From: Epiperipatus broadwayi
Lineage: Eukaryota > Onychophora > Udeonychophora > Euonychophora > Peripatidae
Assembly (NCBI GenBank): GCA_028023455.1
Contig: JAQFVV010006197.1
Location: forward strand, 18,411,254-18,475,253
DNA length: 64,000 bases
Reading direction: 5' to 3'
The position numbers and the translations under genes are program-made. Below, piece after piece: positions 24,301 through 36,965 of the stretch; within the stretch, counting starts at the first letter, position 1; each line of letters begins with the position of its first letter. The notes below the pieces were generated by a model, which was not told the DNA's origin, did no database searches, and saw only the letters and a program-made list of their open reading frames with translations.

Positions 24301-27300
24301 AGCATGAACCATGATTGACAACCCTTCATACCACATATAATAAGGTCTCTGAAAATATTATCTAAGAACTTTTTTACATAGGGATTAAGGCAAATTTTCT
24401 GAATTTTAATATCAGAATGATTTTAAAATATAGCCAAATGTTAGAGCCTTCAAATAGTTTTGGAATTATAAAGCTTGCTATACTAAGTAAATTGGATTTT
24501 ATCTTTTGTTTCCAGTTTTATGTGAATAGTTAATTAAAAACACCTGCAAAATACTGAATTAACTTAGTAGTTGTGTTTTTGCTAATTTTCTAAAAACTAA
24601 TTTGGTGGGAGATTGAAAATGGAATAACACCTCACTTCTTAAAAAGTACAATTAATTAGAAACTCAATTGCCTTAGGAATCTATGACCTAATTACCTTTG
24701 TAGTGGATTTAAAAATTGTTAATAAAAAATAATTATTGTCCTCCAAAATAAAACACCATGTCACTAAAAGAATCTTATCTCACCTATCAATAAAATTTTG
24801 GAAAACCAATAATAAAAGAATAAAATAATGAGTATATTCATAAAATAATTTATTAATGAAACCTACGGAAAAATATGCCCATAAAGAAAATGGATTAAGT
24901 TATTCATAAACTGAATAATGATGGTTGTATCATTTGTTTTCTTTACTATATTTAATTGCTTGTGTTAATATTTATCAACATTCTCATCAGTAAGAAGACT
25001 AAGAAGTATGGTTTCAGTATTTAAATTGTTATAAGATATTTGCATGAATTGTTTTTATTAGAGATAGGTTGTTATTGTTATATAATAATATTATTAAATT
25101 CCCTTACTATGAGAGGCACTTATCTTACAGATCTTATATTTTGCTTTCTTATGTACTTATATAATATTGAAGATATTGCATTATAAATGTGTTTATGTAA
25201 ATGAATAAATATTCATTTAAAATATACTTGTAATAATAAGATTAGAATATAAAAAATAAAGAGTTATTTCATGGCTATAGGTCATTTATAGAATGAATCA
25301 TTTAAGATTTTAATGCTATATAAATTGGCCAAGTGGACATTATATTTATTTAAAGAGAAATGAATGTATCTAGATAAAAGGATAAACTAAGAAGATATTT
25401 CTTTGATAATGTGTTCCAATAGGGGCAATATTTATGGTCTATAAAACATAGATAACTCTCTTATTCTATTTTAGATTTTACATTAGTAAAGATATATATA
25501 AATCCTATCTATTAGCAACCTTCTTTAATAATTTTGTACTTGCATGAGAACACATAGAGTTACACATCAGTACATCTAGCTGTGATCTTTTCTTTTATAA
25601 CAGTGCTTATAAATAAATTCATTTATTTAGAAAACATTATCAGAGATATTAATGTAGTTATCTTATATCTATTTATTGCCACATTTATGCATTCTTGTTT
25701 TGTTTAATAAAATTATTTAATTGTTATATTTAAAATAATGACTTTGCATTTCATTTACTATCATTAACACTTTCTATTTATTGATGTAGTCACACAAATT
25801 TAATTTCAATCATCTAATTTTTGTTATATTTTAAATAAATTAGTAGAGTGAATATTCTTTATCTTAAACAGTTAGCGAGAGCTCATCCCTATTCTTTTCA
25901 CAGTTTTATTTTATGGCAAGAGATATGCTCTGAATACATTCACAAAATTCCCTTTGTGTTCAGTCATATCCTACGAAACTTTACTATATAAAATGTATAA
26001 GTCTTTATGATGTTCAAAGCTCTGAGAAATAATATAGGTTAAAGTATTATTTTGTGATCGTGATATTATGCTAACAATACGAATAAATTTAAAGAAATAG
26101 TTATATATATATATATTGTAAAGGTAGTTTACAATCCAGTTCAAACTGACTCTTAAGGGTCCACAATATTAAACTAAACCTATAAAAAACATAAACTGAG
26201 ATAATAGGCTAGATACATATCATTCTTCTATATGCAAACATACATATAAATACACACACACCCTTGAAGTTTCTTTTAATAAGTGCCAAACCAGGATAGT
26301 GCTAAAATGAAGTAAATGCTCCTTTTTAATGGAAAATAAAAGCTTAATCATAAAAACCTTTCATCTATATATCTATACCAATAATAACTTATTCGTTAAT
26401 GTGTAAACATCATGATGTAAGACAGTAACTTAGTACACGTGGTGATGATCTGAGGTCAAGTCAATATCTAAGCAACCAAGTGTTAGAAAGTGAGAGTAGA
26501 ATTTTATTTTATAACTTTGTTACGTAATTTTATTATGTAATTTCAATAACAACCATTAATTAGTGCAACAATAGACACATACAGCAATGGAAAAGAAAAT
26601 TAGAAATGCGAGTTTTCTAGACGACGGAAACATGGTCCAGTATACAAAACAAACCCAGTTTATTTCCTTTCTCTTTCATATTTTATCAAGTGATATGACA
26701 ACTGTAAGCAGTAAATAGTTTAAGATCAAACATTAGAACGAAGGATAAAATGGACGATGCGTTCAAAATACTATCTCTTTTGCATAAAATTTTAAAGCGC
26801 TAAAAGTTGAAGCAAAACATAATCAACATTTAAAACGGCAAAAGTTAATAAACTTTAACAGCATAGTAAAAGAATTAAAATAATTTTACATCGATAATCA
26901 AAGACAAATGATTGAGCTATTAATCGAACAAAAGGAAAAGGAACATTATATAGTCTGCATATGCAGATAAACGGTGGAGCGAAACTTTCTTTTACGTAAA
27001 CTTATTAAACACCAAATAGTAAACTGAAGAAAGTTTAATTCTACTTTATAAATTGTTAAACATGTACACTGTCTAGATAAACATGGCATAGGGCTGGAAT
27101 GTTGCCTTAATTACCATAAAGAGTGATGATTTAACTCGCTCATATAAATAATGCCTGGAAAAATGCCTAATGCCTTATGTGAAGGGTCTGAGTGAATCCT
27201 GGATGAAAGTGATGTACAAAATGGAAACTTCCTTGCTCAAGTATGTTGCCGGAGAATCAGAGTGAATGTCGGAAGATTTGTCAGAACAGACTGATGAAGA

Positions 27301-29081
27301 GCTAAACAGATTGCACCCACGAAAGACATTAATGTTAAAATTACAAACTTTAATCAGGAAGATTTGAACAAAATCAAAATTATAATGTATATTTTTTTTT
27401 ACTATATACGTTTGTAAAATTCTATTTTTATTATTCTCACACTTGAAAGTTTTAGTGTGTTGCAGTCGGAAGAGTCCACTGCATGAGAAGTAACATAGTA
27501 TAAGGAGGGGGGAGGTTTATTAAGCTAGAAAATCTTATTTTTGTGTAAATAAAATTTTGGTTAATCCCCTCTGTAGTGATTTGACATCTGCTCATCATCA
27601 TTGTCATGATGGAATGAGGTAAGAATTTTTGATGCTCTTCCATATTAATTTACATACACTAGTACAGGACAGAGTTATGTTATTTGTTTATGTTTAACTA
27701 TAACGAATACTCTTGGGTGAAAGTCTTTTTCTATCCATGTTAGGAAACTTGTACATAAATAAGGGGGGGGGGTCCTCAAAGAAGATGGAACCTCTCCAGT
27801 GGAAATTGGATCACAGAGCTATTGAACATATTGTGATATAACTTTGTAAATAGTTAGTCAGCTTTGCGACCATTACGTCAATGGAATAATTTTTCTTTGA
27901 TTTTATTTTTTTGTATGCTAGCTAATCTTATTGGCTTTGTAAATAGTGGGTGTCCATTGATGCATATCTATCATGGGTATGGGATTGAGTAACAAATAAT
28001 TTTAGTCTTTGATATGGTAGAGATGCATATAGGATACATACAATTACATTTTTTATGTTATGTTAATAGAATTGGGATTTCTCTGTTATAAATAAAATTT
28101 TTAATGTGTTTTAAATCAATTGGTCTCTAGTTTATCAAACTCGTTCATTCACTCACTCATCAATTTAATTGACTAAATCTACATATACACACACACGTAT
28201 TATTATAATATATAATACAGCAATAGGGTTTGACATATCTTAAGTCAATGAAAACTTAGTTGCTACATAAAGTAAATTCACCCCTGAAGAGAGCTAAAGG
28301 TAACATTGTCCCTGGTTTGAATACTGAGGCATAATGGAATCTGAAAGAAGGTTGAGGCATAGATGAACTAATCTAAATTGTATTTAGATTTAATGAGTAA
28401 ACTTACAGGTAACCCACTGGAGGTGGATATGATCAGTGGTTAGTTCCTTCATCACGTTATTCATAGCATACTAACTGAAAACACTAGGTCTGACCATAGT
28501 TAGATGCATTCCCCCTCTTCTGGTGGAAAACCTGGACCGTTACAATACTTATTAGCATTTACCATGTCAGAAATGCTGTAGAAAACCTAAGATATATTAG
28601 AAATATTAATGTTTACATGCAATAATATATATTATTCATGTAAAAGTTGTTTTGCTTTTTTTTTTTTTCCAAAAGTTAAGCTAAGATTTATACCATCATC
28701 GGTTGATAAATAACAGAAGGTTGGTATTGCTTATCTAGCTTTAGTTTAGATTAAAAGTCTTTGATTCAATGTTACAAATTAGCGTTTTAGAAAGGAAATG
28801 TGTCTTATTGGATTCCCTCCATCTTTTTAGCATATTGATTTATTTATAGTTACCAAATAGCACCTCCTCATTTGATTATCCATTACAGTAGATACAAATC
28901 AACTTTCATTCATGCAAAGTGGGATTTTATTTTAAGTGCTTGTGTGTTAATAAAAGTTCAACTGTTTATATATAGCTAATATAATAAATTAGCACTCAGT
29001 TTTATTTTAAAAAACCATCACATATACATCTTGTAAATTACATTAGTATTATAATTTAAGTGTAAACAAGAATTAAATTAC
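21385..29081. other. TERT intron, 7.7 kb, with scattered retroelement traces
   Basis: Mostly A+T-rich without genes. At 23,161-23,250 a more complex block contains CTGACGA and a later CAAAAC, resembling a degenerate hammerhead or Penelope-type end. An 82-codon plus-strand open frame at 23,440-23,688 has protein-like composition but no family I know. From about 26,260 to 27,350 the base composition becomes less A+T-rich; frames such as QMIELLIEQKEKEHY suggest a decayed LTR-element gag, tentatively. A G9 run is near 27,763 and (CA)n near 26,250 and 28,188. Confidence 0.4.
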
Positions 29082-29156
29082 CTTGATAAAATTGTGAAAT
29101 ATATGTTTCCAAAGTGAGTGAAGAATATCCTTTATAGTCAGATATTGATAAAAAGG
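29082..29156 (-). CDS. TERT: TERT exon: helix between IFD and motif B'
   Basis: This 75-nt exon encodes 25 codons, phase 0 at both ends. The sequence ILHSLWKHIFHNFIK aligns with vertebrate LFDVFLRFMCHHAVRI just before motif B'. Counting from VEN at the end of the previous exon to QGI of motif B' gives the same 37-residue spacing as in the human protein, which is strong support despite low identity. The acceptor is TTTTAAG and the donor is GTAATT. On its own the exon would not be recognisable; position, phase and spacing make the call. Confidence 0.85.
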
Positions 29157-29281
29157 CTTAAAATAAACACAAATAAAAAATTAATGCATATTATTCTTGA
29201 AAATTAAATGTTTGCATATGTTTAAAAAAACAATGAAATACCAAATAAAATAATTTTAAAACACCGAGGAACGTTAAATAT

Positions 29282-29374
29282 TAACCATAATAAAAAACTT
29301 ATTATACAGAATAATATGCAATAAAAAAAACATGATTAAATAACCATAATAAAAAACTTATTATACAGAATAAT
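29282..29374. repeat. Direct repeat, two copies of 34 bp
   Basis: Units 29,282-29,315 and 29,341-29,374 are identical (both contain AAAAAACTTATTATACAG) and are separated by 25 bp, just upstream of a TERT exon in the 2.4-kb intron. The rest of that intron (29,157-31,593) holds a GA tract near 30,073 and nothing else supported. Confidence 0.8.
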
Positions 29375-31593
29375 CCTGTAATTGTTTTTGTGGGACAATG
29401 AACTATAATATTTGACAGAGTACCACAGTTGTCAGGTAGTAGAATTGTCTTCAGATAAAGTTATCTGTAAATCAATAAATGATGCCCAGCCAAAAGCAAC
29501 TTCTGATACCTTGTACTGTTCCCAATAGAAAATGATTGCTTTATCTCCTGAATCTCCCTTTCATTTCTCCTTATTTTTCTTTTTATTGGTTAGTTACAAA
29601 GACTAGTGCAATCTAACATCTCTATCTATTTCCATCTTTTAATTATATGCACAACAATTATAATAAATATTTTCATCTTTTTTTGTATGCATGGGTATAT
29701 AAAACAAGCAGAGCTCTTAAAACTGAGAAAGCAATGATAAAATCAGGCTTAATAGAGTGAGAGTCTTTAGTTGTAATCTTGCATGAGTTGTTTTTGAACA
29801 AGATTCAGATTAATCAGAAAATGATTTATGACTGGAAAATTCTATTTATACATAACTTAAAACAAAAAAAATAAAATTATTTATTTTTAGCTGAATTAAA
29901 AAAAAATAATTAGGGGATTCTCATTTAAAAAACAAATATTTAATAAATATATATTATGTGATAAAATAAAACTGAATTAATATTGGAAAAAAAAATTGTG
30001 AATAATCAAAGATTTTAATTAAAAAGGCATCCAATATATACTTTATAAGACAGTAAGATAAAAGAAAATGAGAGTAAGAGAGAGAGAGAGAAAATATGAA
30101 TGATACAAAAAAAATTGCAATAATAACAAATTAGAAGCACTTTATAATATTAACTAAAATAAATATAAGAATGGATCACAAAAAAAAAAAAAAATCAAAA
30201 AGGTTTGTCACTTAAGAGGTTATGACATTTTTATCTATAATCAATTCTGCTGTTTTACCATTGCATTAAATATAGTGTTAAACAAACAAATTTAAAATTA
30301 AAAAATAAATTAATAATCAAATTATTTGCTAAGTAGAAAGAATAAAAAATAAGGATAAGTTTTTTTTTATAAATTATCTTCAAATATAAATGTTTTTCCT
30401 TCTTATAAAAAAATTTAAAAAAATTACTTATTAGTAATTTTGTTGTATTATTCTTTTTAATTTTTCTTTCACTATTTATGTGGTGAAATTTATACATTAT
30501 ATAATTCTATTAACTTAAGTCTTTATTTTTTTAAAAAAGAATTAACATAATGGCCAATCTAATATAAAGAGAGAGCTTTTATAAATTATTCAAAATGAAT
30601 TAAAACAACAACTTTGAAATTATTTTTTAAATTCCAATCTTTGTGGAAAAAAAATATTTTCAAAAACTTTAAAAAAAAAATCAAATTAACTTTTAATAAG
30701 TTGCAAAGTAAAAAACACCTAGTGTAAATCCAAAGTAATAGTAGTTAATATACATGACAAAATATGATGAACATTTTATTCCCTAAAGCATTTATACTTA
30801 TCATTATCATTATAATAGATTAGAATTATAAATAAACTAATGTCATATTGTACTGGAGTCATGTTACCTTTGTGGGAATACTTATGCATGTAATCACTGA
30901 AGACATTAAGTTGTTTAATAGAAGAAAATAGGAGTACAACTATAAACAAACATTTATGACACAAAATATATACAACTTTATTTAACTAGATAATAAGAAC
31001 TAATTTGAGCATAATCCTTTAGACTTATGGATAATTTTTATACTCCATAATATTTTAAGTTAACATCTGTTGAGTTGTCTAAATGGCTGGCTTATGTATT
31101 TTATATCCATAAATTTGACACAAATTGTATACTATCAGCAAAATATTCAATTGACACATTGTGCAATTTAATTAAATAATTATAATAATAGATTGATAGA
31201 CTCCAAGCTAAAAGTTCCTGAGTCAAAGCACAATCTGCCACTTCTGGTGCTCAAAGATTACGTAACCTTCAGAACAATTAACGATTTGGTTATTTTATTA
31301 TTGATGCTTAAAGCACTTCAGCTAACTATCAAAGTAATTTCTTATGCTAGTAAGTTTTCCTGTATGATTCTATATATAGTGATATCATTCACTATATCTC
31401 CCTGCTGCTCTCTCATTATATCCATATAGCCTGTGTCTTTATTATTTTCTTAAACATATAATTACATGGGTCTATTTTTTGTTTATATACTAAATTCCTT
31501 ATTTATATATTCCACAAAGTATTAATGCAATTTTTTTAAAACATAAAACAAAATTATTTTTAAGCAATTGGAAAAAAACAAACTTTAACTTAC

Positions 31594-31773
31594 ATTTTCC
31601 ACCAACACAGCATTTTTTAACCCATGATTTTCTTGAAGATACTGGACATATAATTCAAAACTTTCTTTGAAGTCAAAGGATGATTCTGTATTCTTACAAA
31701 ATATTTTTTTAATACAATCTTTGGCTTTATAGATATGACAATATCTTCTTATTATATACTGATCACAAAAAGG
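31594..31773 (-). CDS. TERT: TERT exon: linker after motif A (IFD-like segment)
   Basis: This 180-nt exon encodes exactly 60 codons, phase 0 at both ends. It opens with PFCDQYIIRRY, aligning with vertebrate KPQNTYCVRRY after motif A, and ends with YVQYLQENHGLKNAVLVE, aligning with the FVAHLQETSPLRDAVVIE stretch. This is the insertion-in-fingers region peculiar to telomerases, involved in repeat-addition processivity in studied species. The acceptor is CTTGTAG and the donor is GTAAGT. No frameshift or stop is present. A one-residue length difference from the vertebrate protein falls at the junction with the motif A exon. Confidence 0.93.
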
Positions 31774-32527
31774 CTACAAGTATATATATATATAATTAAG
31801 TTCCAACCAGCAACCACCTAAACATTCACAGTAAAATATAGTAATCAATATTTTTCACTGCTGTCAAGGCAACCTTCACACCTTTTAATATATATATATA
31901 TAAAGAAAACTGGAGTTATGCCCACTCAAATCACTGTTTGTAAAACATCTTTATAACTACTATACAGATAAAATATTAACAAATCATTCTACAGTATACA
32001 TTTCAGAAATAATCTCCTTCTTCAGCTGTCTTCAGGTGGTAAATATAACAGATATATTATACACAGTGATTGGAGCTGACATCTTTCCAAATGTACTACA
32101 TATATTTAATAGTGCGAATCTATTTACTATATATATATTGTATCAGATTATAGAAAATTCTCTACCTCTGTCCCACAATATATATATATATAATAAAATG
32201 TTTTTAAAAGAATCAACAAAATAAATAACTGGTATTTAAATTTTCAATAAGATTATCAGACTTCTGAAAAGAAAAAGTGACAGAAATTCATAAATTGATG
32301 GTTAATTTTGATATCTAAGCTTTTTATTTATATATTCATTTTCATAAAAAAATTTTATTAGAATTCTGTAATTATGAAACAAACCGATTTGAATTCAAGC
32401 TTTGGTATCATGAAAAAAGTAAAAAATAACCACCACAAAATGACCAGTCAAGAACTGATTATAAAAATTTGCAATTATTTGCTATCTATTGATTCTTGAA
32501 CACTTACAGAGATTGGATCTTAGAACG

Positions 32528-32762
32528 AGAAGAGAGGTGTCACTGAAGTAATCAAATAGTTTTTAAAAACCATATAAGCCTTGATTTTGAGATAATTATT
32601 TTGGTTGCTAAATTTATCTTTAAGATAATATAAACATAACATTATAGAAGAAGAAAGGTATCAATGAAGTAATCAGATAGCTTATAAAAAAAAAACCTAC
32701 TTTGAGATAATTGTTTTCATTAATAAATTGACATTTAAGATAATATATACATAATACTGTAG
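32528..32762. repeat. Tandem duplication, two copies of about 120 bp
   Basis: Copies at about 32,528-32,640 and 32,650-32,762 share TGAAGTAATCA, TTTTGAGATAATT and TTTAAGATAATATA. Similarity is roughly 80%, so the event is not recent. Confidence 0.7.
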
Positions 32763-33546
32763 AAATAATCTCATAGTGAAAAAATAATATGCCAGATTAT
32801 CATGCCTATAACTTGGATTTGAATACAGACTGAATAAAATCTTTTTTTTTTTATGTTCTAAGCCCACATTGCCTGATAAATTGTTCATTATAAGTAGTAA
32901 AAATAGTTATGAAATCAAAAATGATAATGGTGGTAAAGCAAGAAGATATTAATAAAGATAAGTATTTTAATTTTTTGTCTAAATAATAAATAAATGGAAT
33001 GAAGAAAATTTCTATACATAGAGAGTATATACTATTAAATGTTTCTAATTTTTTGAAAAAGATATATGAACATGCGTAGTCTATATTTTAAGGATATATA
33101 AATAAAAGTAAATAAATGTGAATGTGTGTGTTTATATCAGAATAAGCTTATTATACATTTCTGTAAAAAAATAATGTAATACAATTGTACTTTATAAATT
33201 TTAAAGAAGATTGGCATGATGTGAACTTTTCAAGGTCTGAATGGATGACACTTATACATTTTAAGATTGATATATCTATTCTTAATGACATTTGTATTTC
33301 ATAAGCCAGGAAGTTTTTTTTTTTTAAAAGGAAAGATCATTAGAGTGAAATAAAATTGCATAATGATAAATTTGTCATGAGGTCTAACTTGATATCGTTT
33401 ATTTTTAAAATTTCTAGATATATCAGTGAAAGACCAATACTAAAAATTATTTTGTACAGTATACTTGTGTTCATTTTATCAGTGCTTATGCTCTCTGAAA
33501 TTACATTTGGAGACAAAAGAAATATTTTATTTGTTTGGTAGTACTG

Positions 33547-33855
33547 TTAGATTATTATCATTAAACCATTAAATTTTTCTTTAATGCATATGTTGATAAG
33601 AAGAGCAAATTTTAATCCAAAGTTATTGGAAATAATAAAACAAACAAAAAAATTAAATAATTGAATGGCTTTATTGTTCAAGATTTCATTAAAAATTTGA
33701 GGAGTGAAAGTGCCAAAGTAGGAATCATTTACGATCCAGAGTCTGACAATATACCTCTGTACTAAATCATGCAGGACATTAGACAATTTATCACCTGGAA
33801 TATCATATGATGTACAAGCACCACAAGTGACCGAATTGAGGGCACAACATATCAT
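33547..33855 (-). other. 102-codon open frame of unknown origin
   Basis: This minus-strand frame runs unbroken for 309 bp in DNA where stops are frequent. It begins MICCALNSVTCGACTSYDIP, with four cysteines in the first dozen residues, and continues with VRLWIVNDSYFGTFTPQIF. I do not recognise a family. It sits about 0.6 kb upstream of the plus-strand Gypsy relic and in the opposite orientation, so it may be a piece of another element. No splice or promoter evidence supports a gene. Confidence 0.2.
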
Positions 33856-34429
33856 TTAATAGAAAATTGCTATGCAATAAGTTTGGGTAACTGCATTTAA
33901 AACAATGATCTACTATTTATAGTTAGTTTCTGGTTTGTAAAAAAAGTTTATATTATAATGTATATGAAAACTTTCAAGTGCAGACTATTCAACAGATTGT
34001 AATCTAGTGAGATCCTAAATTAAAATGATAGTTGCATTTAAAATAAAATATAAAAAAACTATTTTAAATACATTTAAATGAAATTTTATGTTTGTTCTTT
34101 AGAAGCATCTATTACTCATGCTAAATTTCAATAGTTGTTAAATATTAAAATTATCAATTTGAATTTTCAGGATGGATATATAGATATTCTCTTAAAAAGT
34201 GTACTGTGAATACAAGAAATAAAATAATTCTCAGACAATGATTCTACTATTAGTGACTTGATTAAAAGAAAAGATGTAGTATTTTCTGTTTGGCAGAATA
34301 ATAAATGGAATATGGTCTTCACAGCAACATAAAAAATTTTAAAGCAGAAGTTCAAGAACAGACAAAAATGACTGATGGGTTAAAACCACAAACATAGAAT
34401 CATTAGTGATGATAAACATTTTAGATCTT

Positions 34430-36420
34430 TTATTTTTTAGTGCATTAAAAGAAACATATTAGCCTATTTTGATGATATAATCATTACAGCACATTCAGTA
34501 GAAATGCTTCATCAAAGAATATTTAGAATATGTGAGAAATAAAATAGATTAAGAGTAAAATTAAACACCCAATAATTTCCAATAAAGGGAAGAAATCATC
34601 ACACAATAAGAGCCATGAAAAATGCATCCAAACCTACAAAAATAAAGGAATTACAGGCATTCTTAGGACTGAAAAATATTTTTAAGCCTTTTTTAATGAA
34701 CAAAGCAAAAGTAGCCAAACCACTGTATGACTTATTAAGAATGATCAAAGTGGCAATGTTTAAAAAGCAATGATGAAGCATTCATCCAAACCAAAGCTCT
34801 ATTGTCATCTGACAAACTACTAGTAACATTTTAATAATAATCTAGAAGTACTATTAAGTACAAGTGCCTCAAAATGGAGTGTGGGTACAGTTCTTTATCA
34901 TCTATATTATAATTATGAACCCCCCATAGTCTAAGCATTGCGGATTCTCTTAAAGGCTGAGAGAAATTATAGGAAGATTGATAAAAAGGCCTTAGCTATC
35001 ATATTCACATTTAAAAAGTTTCAATACATTTTTGGCAGATCTTTTCAAATAATAGATCACAAGCCTATTATTCAGAATTCTCAGTCATGATAAATTGGTT
35101 CTCAAGAATTTAAGCCCATGCATGATGCATTGGAGAAATATTTTATCAACATATAACTATCAATTGTCTTATAAGAAGCAAAGAAATCTCTCATGCTGAT
35201 GCATTGTCTTGGATTTCAGATAGACTATCCAAGCAGTAGTGAGATAAAAATAACTATATAGACATTTTGCAATCAGAAATACTAAATAATAAGAATAGCA
35301 TAAGATTCAATGAAAGCTATCAGCTGCTTATGGGTAGATTAAAAATGACTAGCCTGTTTCAAAACCTCAGTATGTTGTACCAAGCTTTTGGGTAACCCAT
35401 AACAAATTATCTAGCTGTAAGGGTTGTGTTCAAATGGGCAATCAGATAGTTATACCACCAGAGGGTAGACAGGAAGTTTTGAAGCTATTACACAAAAGTC
35501 ATCATGGAGTAGCCTGCTACTACATCTGGTGACTAAAAATATCCTGATATTGAACAATATATTAAACAAATTAATTACCTTTCAGTCAGAAATGAATATG
35601 AAAACCGAAGAATATAATCCATAATCTATAGCAACTAAGACCTGGCAGAGACTTCCCATGGACCATGTGAGACTGACTAATCAAGGGGAAAATACTGCTC
35701 ACACTGATAGAAGCATACTCAAAATAGACGGAGTATCACATAGTGAACGATACGAGTGATAAAGAAACTATTAAAAACTTAAATGCTGTTTTTTCATGTC
35801 ACGGATTACTTAAAACAATTGCATCTAACAATAGTGCCAGATTCACCAGGCAAGAAATGGAAAATATTTCTGTGGTAATGGCATAAAACACATATGCACA
35901 CTCCCTTATCACCCGGTCGAATGACCTGGTAGAAAAGGCTGTTCAACAGATTAAAAAAAACCTTTAGAAAACAAATAATGTAAACATGCAGCACATGTTA
36001 TATGGCGCCATGCTTCATCAACACTCTACACTGTCAATAGCAAATCTCCAGCAGAATTGTTAATGGTCAGAAAATTACATATTATGGTATCACTGTTACT
36101 GCCAAATACTGTCAAACAAGCACAAAATGACAGAGATAAAAATGCATATAAAATAGGTGATAGAGTTTGGGTATGAGACCTGATCAGAAAGAAATGTAGA
36201 GAAGGTAAGCACTGAAAGACTATCCAAATAAAGACTAATCATCCAGGTTCAGAACTAAATACAGGAGATACATAAATCATGATTACCATCAAGCCTGAGA
36301 AGACACAGATTTCAGTTCCAATATCAAAAGATAAAAATGAAGAAAAAACAAGAGATAACTGACTCAACATCCTATGAAATATTCATCCAAGATGAACAAA
36401 AGATGCAACAAGAATTAGTA
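34430..36420 (+). pseudogene. Ty3/Gypsy pol relic (RT end, RNase H, integrase)
   Basis: Broken frames on the plus strand follow Gypsy order. The reverse-transcriptase metal site AYFDDIIIT (about 34,463) is followed by PTKIKELQAFLGL (about 34,630), the family's link to RNase H. The RNase H block KKALAIIFTFKKFQYIFGR lies near 34,990-35,040, the integrase zinc-region start PPEGRQEVLKLLHKSHHG near 35,458-35,510, the integrase end NGIKHICTLPYHP near 35,880-35,915, and a chromodomain-adjacent DRVWV-like motif near 36,160. Stops and frameshifts occur throughout. Gag, protease and the first half of the reverse transcriptase are absent or unrecognisable upstream. Orientation is opposite to TERT. Confidence 0.85.
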
Positions 36421-36606
36421 AAGTTGAATCAGAATCTGGGGCATTAAAGAAATTTACTCTTAATTTAGCTGTAGTACAATATTGGGAAAAAATAGATCAC
36501 CCAGGCCATGAAGACAGATCCAGAGGTCAATTAAATTCCAAGAAATTTGCATAAAGGGAAGTAATTTTTCTGGAGTAAAGAGAGGAATGGAAAATATTGT
36601 TTTTTG

Positions 36607-36965
36607 GATTAAATTTAGCATGTATGAGATCAAGTAAATTCCTATAGGAAAAAATATTCTAGAATAAATTTAGCTTATATAGGAAATAAATTCCTATTTT
36701 TGGTTAAATTTAGCATGTATGGGATCAAGTAAATTCCTTTAGGGAAAAATATCATTCTAGAATAAATTTAGCTTGTAAAGGAATTAAATTCCTATAGATA
36801 GAATTATCTTTAATTAAATCAATTTTAGAAATAAATTTAGCTTGTATAGAAATAAATTCTTATAGTTAGAAATAAATTTAGATTAAATAGGAAACAAATT
36901 CCTAGAGATAAAAAAAATAAAAATCTTAATGAAATTTATTAAGGAAATAAATTTAGTCTGTACAA
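36607..36965. repeat. Minisatellite of AATTTAGC / AAATTCCTAT units
   Basis: About 360 bp is built from degenerate repeats alternating ATAAATTTAGCTTGTAT and AATAAATTCCTATAG, with a higher-order unit near 110 bp in the first part. It directly follows the Gypsy pol relic, where a 3' LTR U3 would begin, and may have been part of it. Confidence 0.8.
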
